64,000 nt of DNA from Prillingera fragicola. Its lineage: Eukaryota; Basidiomycota; Tremellomycetes; Trichosporonales; Trichosporonaceae. The notes below the pieces were generated by a model. The model did no database searches. It had not been told where the DNA came from and saw only the letters and a list, made by a program, of their open reading frames with translations. The stretch spans positions 1,240,001 to 1,304,000 of the forward strand of contig BEDY01000003.1 in the NCBI GenBank assembly GCA_002335605.1, read 5' to 3'. A program made the translations under genes and the position numbers. Shown piece by piece: positions 12,029-23,205 of the stretch (positions are counted from its first letter, which is position 1; every line of letters begins with the position of its first letter).

Positions 12029-12927
12029 TCACAGCGTCTGGGCGGCTGGGATGGCCGCATGTTCCGCCCAGCGTGATGGTTCCGACGGTATGTTTACAGG
12101 GGATGCAGGACAATCACTCAGGGAGAGCAGCCGCGGTGATGCCGCCGACTCCAACTCCAGATGCGAGAGGAGTTCATTCCATCTGTCATCTCGAACGACT
12201 TGAAATCGCGCAATGGGCAGATCCCTCGAGGCCTTGGACGACGTACCGCCTGCTCCAAGAAAGCCAAGCAGTTCCAGCAGTCGAATCTCCTGGTCGGCGG
12301 CTCCAAGCTCGCTACGGGCTGACGGGCAAAGCCAGAAGTACGATAAGCACGAGGGTGGTGCACATGACCATCACCAAGGCCAGTCCAGCCCTTGCTGCTC
12401 TTCAAATTGCCTAAACAATTATCCGTTGGTCTCCATTCCCGTGCAGCAAACATTCTGTGTTGCAATCTCTCTTCTCAGCGCAACAACGAGGGCAAGGGCA
12501 GTGTACAACAAAGAGAAACGATATGGTCAGCCAGAGCTCTGTTCACCAGCTGGACCGGTGGATTTGTGTACGTCATAGCCTGTTCCAAGCCAATCATTCA
12601 GTACGACCAGCGCTCCAGCGATAGAGGAGAACTGTAGCGCAATGTATGAGCCCAACTCATCAGGTTCCTCCCCAGTACCCCTGTGCTCCTGTGCAGCTAC
12701 GCGCGATAGCTCAAGTCTTGTTCCTCGCTGTGCTCGTCTTATCAGCCTGCGGAACACTTTTGCTGCGTCACATGTCAGGCTTCGGGTCGGGCCTGATCAC
12801 TAGCTCAAAGCCTATCTTGCCCTTCGGGTTATCAACGCTGGAAGAAGCGGATACCGAAGCAGTGGTATGCGCAGCTCTGCGGCGATCAGTTGCCTCGAGT
12901 ACAGTACCGCGTGCAGAGTGTGTATGA
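12029..12927 (-). CDS. Possible multi-exon membrane-protein gene, structure unresolved
   Basis: I do not recognise a family. Several minus-strand segments look coding but lie in different frames. They are, in 5' to 3' order: a Ser/Asp-rich piece ending IGFELVIRPDPKPD (about 12920-12785), a piece with EEPDELGSYIALQFSS then AGALVVLNDWLGTGYD (about 12735-12570), a hydrophobic piece LYTALALVVALRREIATQN (about 12510-12440), another hydrophobic piece LVMVMCTTLVLIVLLALPVS (about 12390-12325), and a terminal open piece starting ELGAADQEIRLLELLGF and ending at TGA 12029. GTGACG, GTACAC and GTGAAC donors and CTGAT/CTGAC branch sites are scattered between them, but I could not build one phase-consistent model. 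A short two- or three-segment membrane protein, a decayed gene or chance are all possible. Confidence 0.3.
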
Positions 12928-13545
12928 CTGGTACTTCAAAGCCCCTGAAACAGTAAACAAACGTACATCCCAATGCTGCCACTTGGACATACGTGCCAAG
13001 GGTACGTGGTGTTACACACGCAGCATGCTCTACTTATGCATATCAAGCTGCTCTTGCGAACACTCTCCACAGGAACCACCATACAAACACGCAGAAAGCC
13101 CCCCCCTGACGAGCCTTCGGCAGCATATCTTACCCAAAGAAATAGACAACAGCGGAGAACCTTCTTCAGCTTGGACTCCCTGCACTCGCAGTTGAGGCTA
13201 AATGGGGTCCATTGAGGCTGCTGCACCGTTCTGCTTATCTCCAATGAAACGGATATACATCCAATCATATGGAGAAACTGCAAATGACAGAGTGCGTTCC
13301 ACCCGAACCCCGAAAGACAAGTGACGGCCGTGGCTGGGGCCACTCCATGACAGGGAACACACAGTGTTTCGGCTCAATGATGTCCGGATGTGTAGGATGG
13401 ACATGTCCGTTCCGAACAGTGCCCATAGTGACCCAACCTGGCATTGCTGTCCTAGAATAGAGATTGTCTCGCACCTCGCACTCGGTGTCTGTCACCGCGA
13501 TATCATTGGGCTTCAGTCCCCGATATCGGAGGGGGCAAATCACCC
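12928..13545. other. Intergenic, no supported gene
   Basis: About 600 bp downstream of the Zn2Cys6 gene. Only short open frames without motifs were seen, and no RNA gene. Confidence 0.4.
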
Positions 13546-16077
13546 TTACTGTATCGCCGTGAGCGTCAAGGCATTGAAGAGCATAGCCTGATCGGGGTTA
13601 GACGAGCTACTGAGTAGCTGCGACCTGGATTGTCAGTGTGGTTTCAAGGAGGCGAGCTCACCAGAAGGTGTCGTCGACGACAGAGCCGCCACTGGATTCC
13701 GGGTTGGTAAATACACCCAGCTCAGCCCACAGCCCGTCCAGCACCCCATTACCGGCCTCCATAGTACTGCACGCCGGCGTGACATCACAGGCGATGCCGT
13801 ACTCGACCTCAATGTCGGCGGCCAGTCGGCGCAGGAGACGCGCTACACAGGCCGTTGCGCACTCGGGATCGTTTCCTGCCGACGTCTCGTTGGCTTTCAT
13901 TAGGCGTCCGAGCAGATCGACAACAAAACCTTGCTGTCCTCGTGAGAAGCGAGGCAACATCTGCCATCAGCGATGCACAACGACTGCGCGGCGTACCTTT
14001 TTGAGATAAATGCTGGTGACAGATGTGCTGACACTGGCAATCGCTTGCAATACACGTAGCTGGTCTTGGTTTGCCATGACCTCCACTACTTCGACAATAC
14101 TCTCGCAGATAAGCAGATATTGGTCCAGATCGAGCTCGACGTGAAAGCTCGTGGCGAGCGAGTAGCGCTTGATTGCCAACATGAGCTCAAGCAATACCCA
14201 TTTAGGACGCATCTCGTCCGACACCACAAAGTGGGCAGGACCATCTGACAGCGTAAGCACCCGAACCTCAAGCCAGCTCTACCCGGCGTACCCTGTTCTG
14301 GAAACCACTTGCGCAATAACGCTGTCGTCCTGCTCTCCATATCCTGCAGCATGATAATCTGGTACGGGCGCCTAGGCTCGCCTGGTCGGCTCTGGCGAAC
14401 GAACAGCTCCCAATGCTCTTTCAAAGCTTGGGTCCTGCAGGTATCAGCTATGCAGTGTCAAAAGAACTTGCTCAAGAACACAGGCTAGGTGCAGGTCGAC
14501 CTGGTTTGGCAAGTGTTGGTGGTCCCGCGCCCAACCCTCTACGTTCCCGATCTCATGTGGCCGAATCGTTGGCGGGAAGTCGAAGATGCGGCTGTGTGAG
14601 CGATCAAAGCCTTGGACGTTAGCACGCAATGTCGTGTCTGTCTAGCTCACAGTATAGGCCTGGTAATGATCAGCACACTTCATTGACCAAGCGACTCACA
14701 GATCCATGTCCGCTCGGCATCCAAGACTTGCAGTGCCTCGAGCCTGTCCGCTGGCAGCGGTCGCTTACGAGGCAAGTGCCAGTGGAACTGGTATCCCATG
14801 CGCACCGCCCAGCCAATCTTTCCCCACACGGAGCTATCAGACGGAGAGCTCCAGTATGCCAGGATCAAGATCTGCAAGTGTCAGCTTTGCCTCACGCCAG
14901 AGTGCCATACCGATTGTACGAGAGCCGCGTCCTCTGCTGCAGTCCACATTGCCCTCGACGCAATAGTATTGGCGTGTGCGAGGAGAATCGCGTGCACCTC
15001 TGGCTTGTAAAACTTGCTCGCTGCGGCAAGGACGGTAGTAAACAAAACCACCGATTTGGTGCGCAGGTAGTGGCAGGTGTGCAGAAGGGGGTCAAGCAGC
15101 GCAATGTGAACGTTGAGCTTTTGGTGGAATCTGGCGTCAGCTCACTTCAGAACTAGATGACCTACAGTTCAATTAGGTTTTCTGCTTCGATAAGACTAAG
15201 GATGCCAAGGTACACTGCCATCAGCACCAGTACCCCGCTGACACAACTCACCAGGATCCTCGTGCTCAAATTGACGCTGAGGCGCCTCTTCCGCTGGCAG
15301 CGGCCCCATCGGGGGGTACACATGTCCATCATCGACACCTTGGATCCGCTCAGCATTGTCCTCGAGATAATCTGCCACTCGGATCTTCGAATGCGGACGA
15401 GCATTCTCGCTGTCGAGCATCACTGATGTGGCGCCGGACAAGTCCTCAAAGTGGACACTGGGCGTGCGTAGAATAACGGGCGAAGTGGGTGTGCGTTGGG
15501 TGTTATCCGAGTTTGAGGACGGTGGGCCCATGTTCTGCGGGCGCGATGAGGCCGTTATGGGCAACGAAGGAGACGTCAAAGAGGTGCCAAGGAGGAGTAG
15601 CGAGTCGACAACGCCGTCGCGGACGGGCTTGTTCTGTCGCATAGTCGCCTGGGACGGGGTAGCCATGCTTGCGCTTCTTTCGTCAGGTCATACTCGCTGA
15701 TAGTATCTCACGCAGGTGATTGTGATCCGCGGGCCGACACCCCATTCATTCGCTTGGAACTTGGTCGTCCGCGTCGTGTTGCCGATTGAGGTACACACTG
15801 CAGGCTCAAACGCGCTGCACCGTCAGCCTCTACCGCCACATCGTCTGGGGTAGCGGGGTAGTGATCAACGTACCGCAACGACTACAGGGAGCCTCAGCCC
15901 CATCACTGTCCTCCCGGACACATCGCACCTTTATCGTCAGCTTTGCAATTGAAAATGGAAGCGCACTTTTAATGACCGGCATGGCTTGCATCTGCACCCC
16001 GTCAGTTGGTAACAGCAACGCTACACAGGGACATACGCGAGAATATATTTCGATGGACTAGGTTGGTCCTTTGGCAT
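13546..16077 (-). CDS. Zn2Cys6 transcription factor with fungal-specific TF domain
   Basis: Fourteen exons: 16077-16037, 15991-15967, 15928-15874, 15814-15712, 15667-15252, 15214-15166, 15130-14911, 14871-14700, 14659-14626, 14591-14482, 14426-14292, 14244-13997, 13960-13662 and 13624-13546; about 661 residues. Exons 1-4 assemble MPKDQPSPSKYILA followed by a perfect C-x2-C-x6-C-x11-C-x2-C-x6-C cluster (CKPCRSLKVRC ... CSRCARLSLQC) and a basic linker VPQSATRRGRPSSKRM. The later region contains the middle-homology block typical of these activators (ILILAYWSSPSDSSVWGKIG, AVRMGYQ, LDAERTWICLYCELDR). It should be a nuclear DNA-binding activator recognising CGG-type triplets. The junction at 14481-14427 and the short intron at 14592-14625 are the least certain; all other phases fit. 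A Met inside exon 5 (15666) would give a version without the zinc cluster. It lies upstream of the permease, on the same strand. Confidence 0.85.
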
Positions 16078-16720
16078 GGCCTGGTAGTGATGACAGTTGT
16101 GAGCGATAAGAGTGGATAATGGTGAGAATCAAAGTCTCTTCCCCACGGAGCAACATGGGGGAGTGGTCTTGTCAATACGGACATTAACCGGGCCGGCCCT
16201 TTGGCCGTTCATTACCGTCCACTCATGTATTGGAGGTCCTTCTACTATCCTCCCACCCATTGAGGGCTATATTGAGGGCTCTAAAGCCAGCCAGGAACTT
16301 GGGGAACTTGTGCATTGAACACGTCACGCGTGCCAACTATGAGACTTGATGTCGTGCAGCCAAGACAATGTCCGGCTCGATCACGCCCCGGCCGCCGTCG
16401 CTTCGTCCTTCCCACACCTTGGCATCGTCTCCCCATGCTCCAATGATAAGAAATCGTAATCTGTGCTTACTCAATTCACCGCAGCTATGCGCAGACGGCC
16501 GGGTCTATACCAGTGCCGATGGTGGGCACCGGGTCTATGGATGGATGAGAGCAGAGTGCCCGGATAAGTCTCGGATCAAGTTATCACGCACATTATTGCA
16601 TCATGTCTCTTTTCAACAAGTCCACTTGGTGGATGCTTGACAGAGTGCACACCCAATGCATGAGAAGCTAACCCTCGATCAACACACAAACACGCCAGAC
16701 AATCCCTACAAAAAAGAAGA
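16078..16720. other. Spacer between the Zn2Cys6 gene and the 3' end of the AP180-like gene
   Basis: About 640 bp that serve as promoter side of the Zn2Cys6 gene and 3' flank of the AP180-like gene. No ORF with family resemblance, RNA gene or long repeat was seen. Confidence 0.4.
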
Positions 16721-19700
16721 CTAGAACAGACTGTGCTGCTTCTGCGGCTGGAAAGCGTTTCCAAACCCACCCCCGCCCATGCCGTTCATGCCTCCGCCCG
16801 CCGAGAGGTTCTGGCCCGCAAACGGCGAGTTGGCGCCAAACGCGCCCGCGCCCATGTTGTTGCCAAATGCCCCACCAGCCGAGTTGGGAGCGCCGAACGC
16901 ACCCATGCCGCTGCCAGCGGCGCCGCTCTGGCTGCCGCCCGTACTGTTAGGAAGCATACTGGCGCGGAAGGGGTTACCGCCGGTCGTCTGCGCTTGGAGG
17001 GGCGCCGGGTTGGCCGCCACGAGATTTTGGCCAAACGACGAGGTGGGCTGGAAGCCAGTCTTCTGCGGGGTCACTGCCATTGTGTTGGAGCGGAAGAGGT
17101 TGCTGCCAGTGGTGTTTGCCGTCAACGGGGTGGCGCCAGTGCTGTTGCTACTGCCAAAGGTCGAGCTACCAAAGCCTCCGCCGAAGGGCTGACCGAACGG
17201 TGAGGTTGCTGACGAAGGTTGCGAGCCGCCCGTGGCTCCAGCAGTCAGGCCAGGGAAGCCAGTTGTCTGCGCGGACAGACCATTGCCGTGAGGCGATGTC
17301 ACACCACTACTTTGGCTCGGCTCGCTTATAGGCGGGAGTGTCTCCATGAGTTGCGAGCCAAAGTTGGACGATGGCTTGAACGGCTTGACGGCCGAGCCGC
17401 CGTAGCTGCCTCCGCCAGTCCGCTGGGGCTGCAAGAAGCCAGTGCTTTGGGGCTGCAGCGTGTTGGACCTCTGCAGACTACCAGGGGTGCTAGGTGCGCC
17501 TGGCTGGCCCATGCTGAGTGAGCCAAAGGACGACAGGAACTCTTGGTTGGCGTCGGGCTTGCTGTCTATGGCAAACGCAGAGGCAATGTCGGACATGGCA
17601 CCTCCAGCGCCGCCGCCAGACGATGAGCCGTTGGCGTTCGATGACACGGGGGCGAAAGGGTCCCACGGCGACGACGACGCCTGGCCATGCTGCTGCTGGG
17701 TGCCTTGGTGCTGCGCCTGCTGCTGAGCGGGGGCGGGGGCCAGACCACCAGCCATGGCAAACTGCTGGTTGAAGCGGTTCTGCGCCATTTCGTTCATCGA
17801 CTGACCCTTGGGTGTCGGAGCGGGGGCCGCCGCAGGCATGCCGCCGGGTGGCGCGAACGGGTTGTTCGAACCTGTCCTCTGCGCAGTGAGAGGTTTAGGC
17901 TGCGGGTTAGATGAAAGAATGGGGACGGAGCCAGCACGTTGCGGTCCAGGCGAGGGAGGAGGGAAGGGAGAAGTCGGGCTGCTGAAGGTACCGTTCGGTG
18001 ACATGCCCGTGTGTGATGGCATGATGCTTGCACGGAAGGGGTTGCCGCCGGTATTCTGAGACTGGAGGAAGCCGGTCGGCTGAGACTGCATAGTGCCGAA
18101 CTGGTTGGGCTGCTGCTGCTGTTGCTGCTGCTGCCCAAACTGATTCGTCTGTTGGCCGAACTGGTTTGCCTGCCCCGTGTTATTCTGCTGGTTGCCGTGT
18201 GTCGGGAGCGACTGCGAAGAGTACGCCATCGTGTTGGAGCGCTGGAGACCGCCGAACGCCATCTGGCCGGTGGTCTGGGGCTGTAGGAAACCAGTGGACT
18301 GTGGCTGGAGGAAACCGCCGCCCTGCTGCTGCTGGGGGAAGCCCGTCATGCTTGGCTGCATGAAGCCCGTCGACTGGGGCATGACCGACTGGCGGAAGGG
18401 GTTTGCCTGGCCGGTCATCTGCATCTGCATTTGACCTGGCATGCCAGTCATCTGTCCCATGTGACCCATTTGTCCCATCTGGCCCATCTGGTTCATCTGG
18501 CCCATCGGGTTCATTTGACCCATTTGGCCCATCTGACCCATCTGGCCCATCATGCCGCCCATGCCCATGCCCATACCCATTCCCATCTGGGGGCCATTCA
18601 TGCCCATCTGCTGAGGAGAGCCGGTTCTGGCTGTCAGCATTATTCCTAATTCAGTTCTCACCGTGCGCCGCCAAACATGTTGGGCTGATTGTTGGGCTCT
18701 ATCGAGTCGAGGAAGTCCTGAATCTTCTGCTGCACCGCAGGAGGAGCCGGCGAGGAGCTCGAGCCAGCTGGGGCCGGGGTGCTACTCGACCCGGCCGGGG
18801 CGTTCTTCTTCGAGTCGGGGGCAGGGGATGTTTTGACTGGCTTTCCCTCAACAACACCAAGCGAGCGCTTGTACTCCTGGCGATTCTGCTCAAAGTTGGG
18901 ATCGTTCAGGTACTCCTCCAGCGCCTTGACAAGACTGGTTGGGGCGTGCTTGAGGTTGGGCACCGGAACGTTGACAATGTTGTTGAGCCGCTTGGCAATA
19001 CCCAGGTAGTCGACAATCTTGTCCGTCTGCTTTATAAAGCTTTTGTAGATCTCAAACGACTCGGTCGCGTCCGGCTTGGACATTTCAAAGTAGTGCTCGA
19101 GAATGTTGCACACTCCCTCGTTACCGGCCTGGTAGAGGACAAGCAAGTCCTTGACCAGCATACGGTACGCGAGAACAGTGTTTTCGTCATGCAAGTCGTC
19201 GTCGTAAAACGTGCACCGGATGAGAGAATCCAGAATGCGCTGCACCTGCTTGACCTCGCGCAGCAAGCCCTTTTCGACCGGGAGGTGGCGCAAGCGACGT
19301 GCTTTCGCTGCTCCGTCAGTAGCTGGCCTGCACAATGCCACTCACAACCAGCTCCAAGACCAGTACTCCTCCTGTTGCTCTCCGTCTGCAGGAACACGAG
19401 ATCGTGCTTGAGCTCGCGGAATCCACGGATACGCGCATCGAGGTAGTGTGCATATGACCCCAGGTTGGAAGGTGGGCGATAACCTGAATGGGCGTCAGTA
19501 TTCGGGCCTCTGACAACGAGCAAGCACAGCAACTTGAGCTAGGTCGGCGCCAGCTGTCACTGCCTGCTGCGCTACCCGAGCTCGGCCCGCACGTACCGCT
19601 ACCTCCATCGGATTGCCCCTGAACGTTGCGCAGGCGAAGAGTGTCGCTTTTAGAGAGGTGGGCAAGGAGGTTCTCTGCCGAGCCTGCACGCATCAACTGA

Positions 19701-20072
19701 TGCAGCGTGATGAGCGCCTTGAACACAACCTGAGCATGTCAGCAAAGGTGCAACAAGCATGGACCCCAAGCCAGCGACAAGGGCAGGGACACGCACCACA
19801 GGGTTCGAGTCCTTGAGACGAAGACTGAGGGCACGCGAGATGTCATTGAGCGTGTTCGAGTCATTTGTTGCTGCGATGAGCGCGCTGTTGGGTCAGTGGA
19901 TGTGCGAGGAAACCACGCCGCTGATAATGAACATGACGACGCCGGACTTACTCTAGATACTGGCTGGGTCAGCGGCTGCCTCGAGCAGAGGACGTACTTT
20001 GGCCTTTGGCGGTGCATTCTTGGGCTTGCACGCGAGCTTGATGATCTTGTCATAGTCCTGACGGCCGACCAT
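16721..20072 (-). CDS. AP180/YAP1801-like clathrin assembly protein (ANTH domain)
   Basis: Endocytic adaptor: the N-terminal ANTH domain binds PtdIns(4,5)P2 and the long tail recruits clathrin and EH-domain proteins at the plasma membrane. Exon 1 (20072-19998) encodes MVGRQDYDKIIKLACKPKNA; an 8-nt exon (19952-19959) supplies the KYLD junction; exon 3 starts at 19884 (ALIAATNDSN). Later exons give VFKALITLHQLMRAGS, LGSYAHYLDARIRGFRELKHD and the helix-rich block to FGGAR. The last intron (about 18627-18661) splits an Arg codon, and the final exon codes a roughly 630-residue Gln/Gly/Met-rich tail. The tail holds an (MGQ)n run, poly-Gln, four NPF motifs (GGNPFRAS twice, ANPFRQ, NNPFAPP) that bind EH domains, and fifteen Ark/Prk-kinase-type motifs such as LQPQSTG. 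Introns in the middle of the ANTH region were not all placed exactly. Confidence 0.9.
18103..18135 (-). repeat. CAG/CAA trinucleotide run encoding poly-Gln
   Basis: A CTG/TTG repeat on the plus strand inside the AP180-like tail, read as eight consecutive Gln on the minus strand. Such tracts vary in length between strains. Confidence 0.7.
18435..18580 (-). repeat. Tandem repeat encoding MGQ/MNQ/MGM units
   Basis: Degenerate 9-18-bp units rich in ATGGGCCAG give a run of MGQMGQ, MNPMGQ and GMGM in the AP180-like tail. Unit order is irregular, which suggests slippage expansion. Confidence 0.75.
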
Positions 20073-20973
20073 GGTGCGCGAGTGAGAGTGGGAGAAAAGG
20101 AAGACGACGGCGGAGGATGACGATTCGGCCAGTTGGTGGGGCCAATGGGGAGAGCCGGGCGCCGTGCAGTTCAGCGGCGTCTACACAGCGTACACTGCGT
20201 GCTGTTCTGTTTTGGCTGCCTTGCTTGCGCGCCGTGATGGCGTAGAAGATATGGTGAGGTGAGGGGATTGACTTGTGGATGGGTTGGGTGGATAGGAAGA
20301 CGAGATGAAAGAATGTATGTGGCTGGTTGGATGGCGTCGGCGGTCCACCGGGTGGGTCAAGGAATGGGTGGGAGGGTGCGGCGCTGCGCCGAGGATTTCA
20401 AGGAAAGGCGATGACCGCAGTGTGTACCAGCAACGATGTGCACAGGAGAGAGTGGGCAGAGGTATTGTACAAGACGAGTGGAGCATGCTCGGCGATGCAT
20501 TGACCACTGCGCCGCCCACCAACGCTTGTCAGGGAAGACCGGAAGACTGGCCGATCTTCCACACGTGGGCTGGCCCCGCAAAACTGTGACGGACGGCGCC
20601 GCTAAGGCAGGCATCGCAGACATGCATCTCCGTCTCCACTCCGCCGTACGGCCCCCTTACTGGGGTCTGGTGCCTACTGCCGTCGGCCAAGCTTACCGCC
20701 GTGTCGTGCATAAGACCTTGAGGAATGGCCTCCCATGGTCTCCACTACGACCAACGATGGATTCTTGGGAACCGCAACGCTATCCTTCCAGCTCAAGCAT
20801 ACAGCACACCTCGGAACAGTTGTCCACATAATTCCCAAACAAAGCACACCAGGCGCTGTTTTCATCGCTTTGGCTAATGCCAACAAGGTCATAAACTCTA
20901 TGGTAATGTACATATTACAGCGCCGACAAGCGGCAACTTCTCTCTCCCTCTCCATGTCTTCCACTTCTTCTAT
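20073..20973. other. Spacer between the CAP59-like and AP180-like genes
   Basis: About 900 bp. The part nearest 20073 is CT-rich on the minus strand, as expected for the 5' leader of the AP180-like gene. No supported gene or RNA. Confidence 0.4.
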
Positions 20974-23205
20974 TTATTGCTGCTCCCAAGACAGCTCCCT
21001 GGCGTAGGGCAACGGCGGGCAACGGTCCGGCAGGTGCATCTCAAATGCAGACCAGGTGCAGTAGTCTCGCCGCCTACCAAGGAACTCGATGAGCCACTCG
21101 ATAAACCACAAGCCGACACCGCGGGCCCAGTAGTCGACCCACCACTTGACAAATGGCGCGCGCAGGATTACATTGTTCCACACCCACCATGTCCTGTTGT
21201 AGGCGAGCATGACGTCGGGGTTCATGATGATGCGTGGCGGGCGCTCGGTCGTGTTGTACATCCGGTGCAGGTCGTACGAGAACAGGAAGCACTCGGAGTG
21301 GTCGCACGCGTCAACACCAGTGGTGCGGAACTTGATGGGCGTGGGCAGGGGAGGTGACATACGGTGGTCGGGGAATGTCGTATTGTCGATAACCTTCCAT
21401 CCACGCTTTGCGAGCCTGGAGCTCGAGTTGTTGACGGCCGCGGCATAGGTCAGGCCTTGGGCGGGAGGGCGGTAAAGGTATTTGGCAGCAGGGAAGGCGA
21501 CCATGCCGTTCCAGCAGGCAGCCACCTCGAATGGCTTGTTCTCCCAGAGTAGCTGCTTGCTGACGGGGTCCTTTACGTATGGCCAGAAGATGCGCATGGG
21601 CGTACCACAGATATCACGGGCGACCCAAGTGTCGTACAGACCTGGTGCCACATTAGCTCATCTTTCTGACAGATAAGAGTCCGGATCCGCCACAATGCCC
21701 GTGCGCTTGCTTGTTTTGCCAGCCGAGCCCACGTCACCCAGTAAACTAAGCAACCTCGGGCGTCCGCTGGCTCCATCGGGCTCTCGCCGCTTTAAAGCAA
21801 GTGATGAGACGACTGCAGGACGCTTCTTCTCTCTTGTTCATTGTCCCACATCCACAGGCAAAGCACAAATGCTCCACCATGCAGACACAGCCAAATCCGA
21901 AGTGCGGAGAATAACGACCCCACAAAACCACACAACCGCCCAATAGCCGCTTTTCGGCCTAACGCTGGCTGCACTCGCCCACCCGAGCAACCAAGCCCAC
22001 CGCCGCACCACAGCCAAACCTCAGCTGGCAAGCTGGCAAACCAGCCAACTCAACCCAGCCAGGCCCTCGGCCGCACAAAACGCCGCACTCCCCAACGACG
22101 CACTACTCGACACGGATACGTCATGTACTCACCTGCCTTATGTAGGTCCGTGCCGCATGCCAGGTCGTAGCCATCCTCGCCAGGCGTACCGTCGATGGAT
22201 GTGGCCAGGAGGCGGATCACTGCCTGCCAGGTGTATACGACGTCATTGAGAAAGATGATCTTGGTGAACGAGTCGTAGTCGGCGAGGCGAATCGAGGCAT
22301 CCGGGCTCTGCAACGGCTCGAGGGCGCGGTTGCGAGCCTTCGAGAGGAAGCCGATACGCTCAGGCGAGGTGCCGTAAGGCCACCAGCGCTCAGTGGTATC
22401 TGAGATGATGCGGTGAGGGATGGCCAGTTCAGTGAGTTGTTCTCCAAACTCTACAAGCATCTCGGGCGTCTTGTCGACCGAGTTGGACTCGTATATCGAC
22501 ACAAACGTGTTCTCGGGGCCGACTGACGGTTAGCGGAGGTTGGTGTGCACGTGTGAAACAAGAAAACGTACGGTGTTCAATGGCCTTGATCAACTGTTCG
22601 GTCCACTGCGGGACAATGTCCTCGTTGTTGTACAGATTGGCGGCGATAAAGTAGCGTGGCCTGCCGCCGCCATCTGCGCCAACGAGGGAGGGAACCGTCT
22701 CAGCTGGTGGGACAATCCCGAGCGAGAGCCAGAACATGGCCAACGCCGAAAAGACGACAAAGGTTGAGAGCTGGGCCGTTGTCCAGCGACGGACAACATT
22801 GCCACCACGCAAATAGCTGCTGGCGCATGTGTGGCCTAGGCGAATCCACTGCAGGAAAGTCCAGGATGTGATGCCCAAGGCTACACTGAGGAAGACATGG
22901 ATAGAGGTGGGGAGGGGAAAGGCGATAAGGAGGAAGATGAAGCAGCCCAGGGAGAGAATCACAATAGTGATGAGCGCTGGGTCGCGTCGTGCAAGCCATG
23001 CACGTGGGGAGCGCTCGCGTTCGCGTTGTTCGACGTCTGGCTTGAGCTCGGGCTCGGCCTCACGTTCGCTCAAACTGTCCGAGTCGTCAGAGCTCGACGC
23101 GAGAGATGATTCTGATGGCGCGTATGGCGAACTGGGGACACGCTGGTATGTAGCATACTGGCCAGCCTTTGTCCAGAGTTCACCGGGGAGGGCAAGCAGG
23201 CCCAT
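20974..23205 (-). CDS. CAP59/CMT1-family mannosyltransferase-like membrane glycosyltransferase
   Basis: Type II membrane glycosyltransferase of the family containing cryptococcal CAP59 and the alpha-1,3-mannosyltransferase CMT1, acting in the secretory pathway. Exons: 23205-22572, 22522-22133 and 21641-20974, 563 residues from this Met. The N-terminal half has an acidic/Ser linker and membrane segments (TIVILSLGCFIFLLIAFP, TFVVFSALAMFWLSLGIV). The catalytic half reads YFIAANLYNNEDI, FVSIYESNSVDKT, KIIFLNDVVYTW, DGYDLACGTDL, GLYDTWVARDICG and ENKPFEVAACWNGM, all strongly family-like. The second intron is 491 nt, far longer than its neighbours. The frame stays open upstream to a candidate acceptor at 23340-23342 with coding-like sequence, so the true start may lie in an undetected upstream exon. 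The product need not be capsule: related genes exist in non-encapsulated yeasts. Confidence 0.88.

Noticed and set aside
18403..19446. Plus-strand frame of 347 codons with PFGPSDPSG-type repeats
   Set aside because: Complement of the repetitive Met/Gly/Gln tail of the AP180-like gene.
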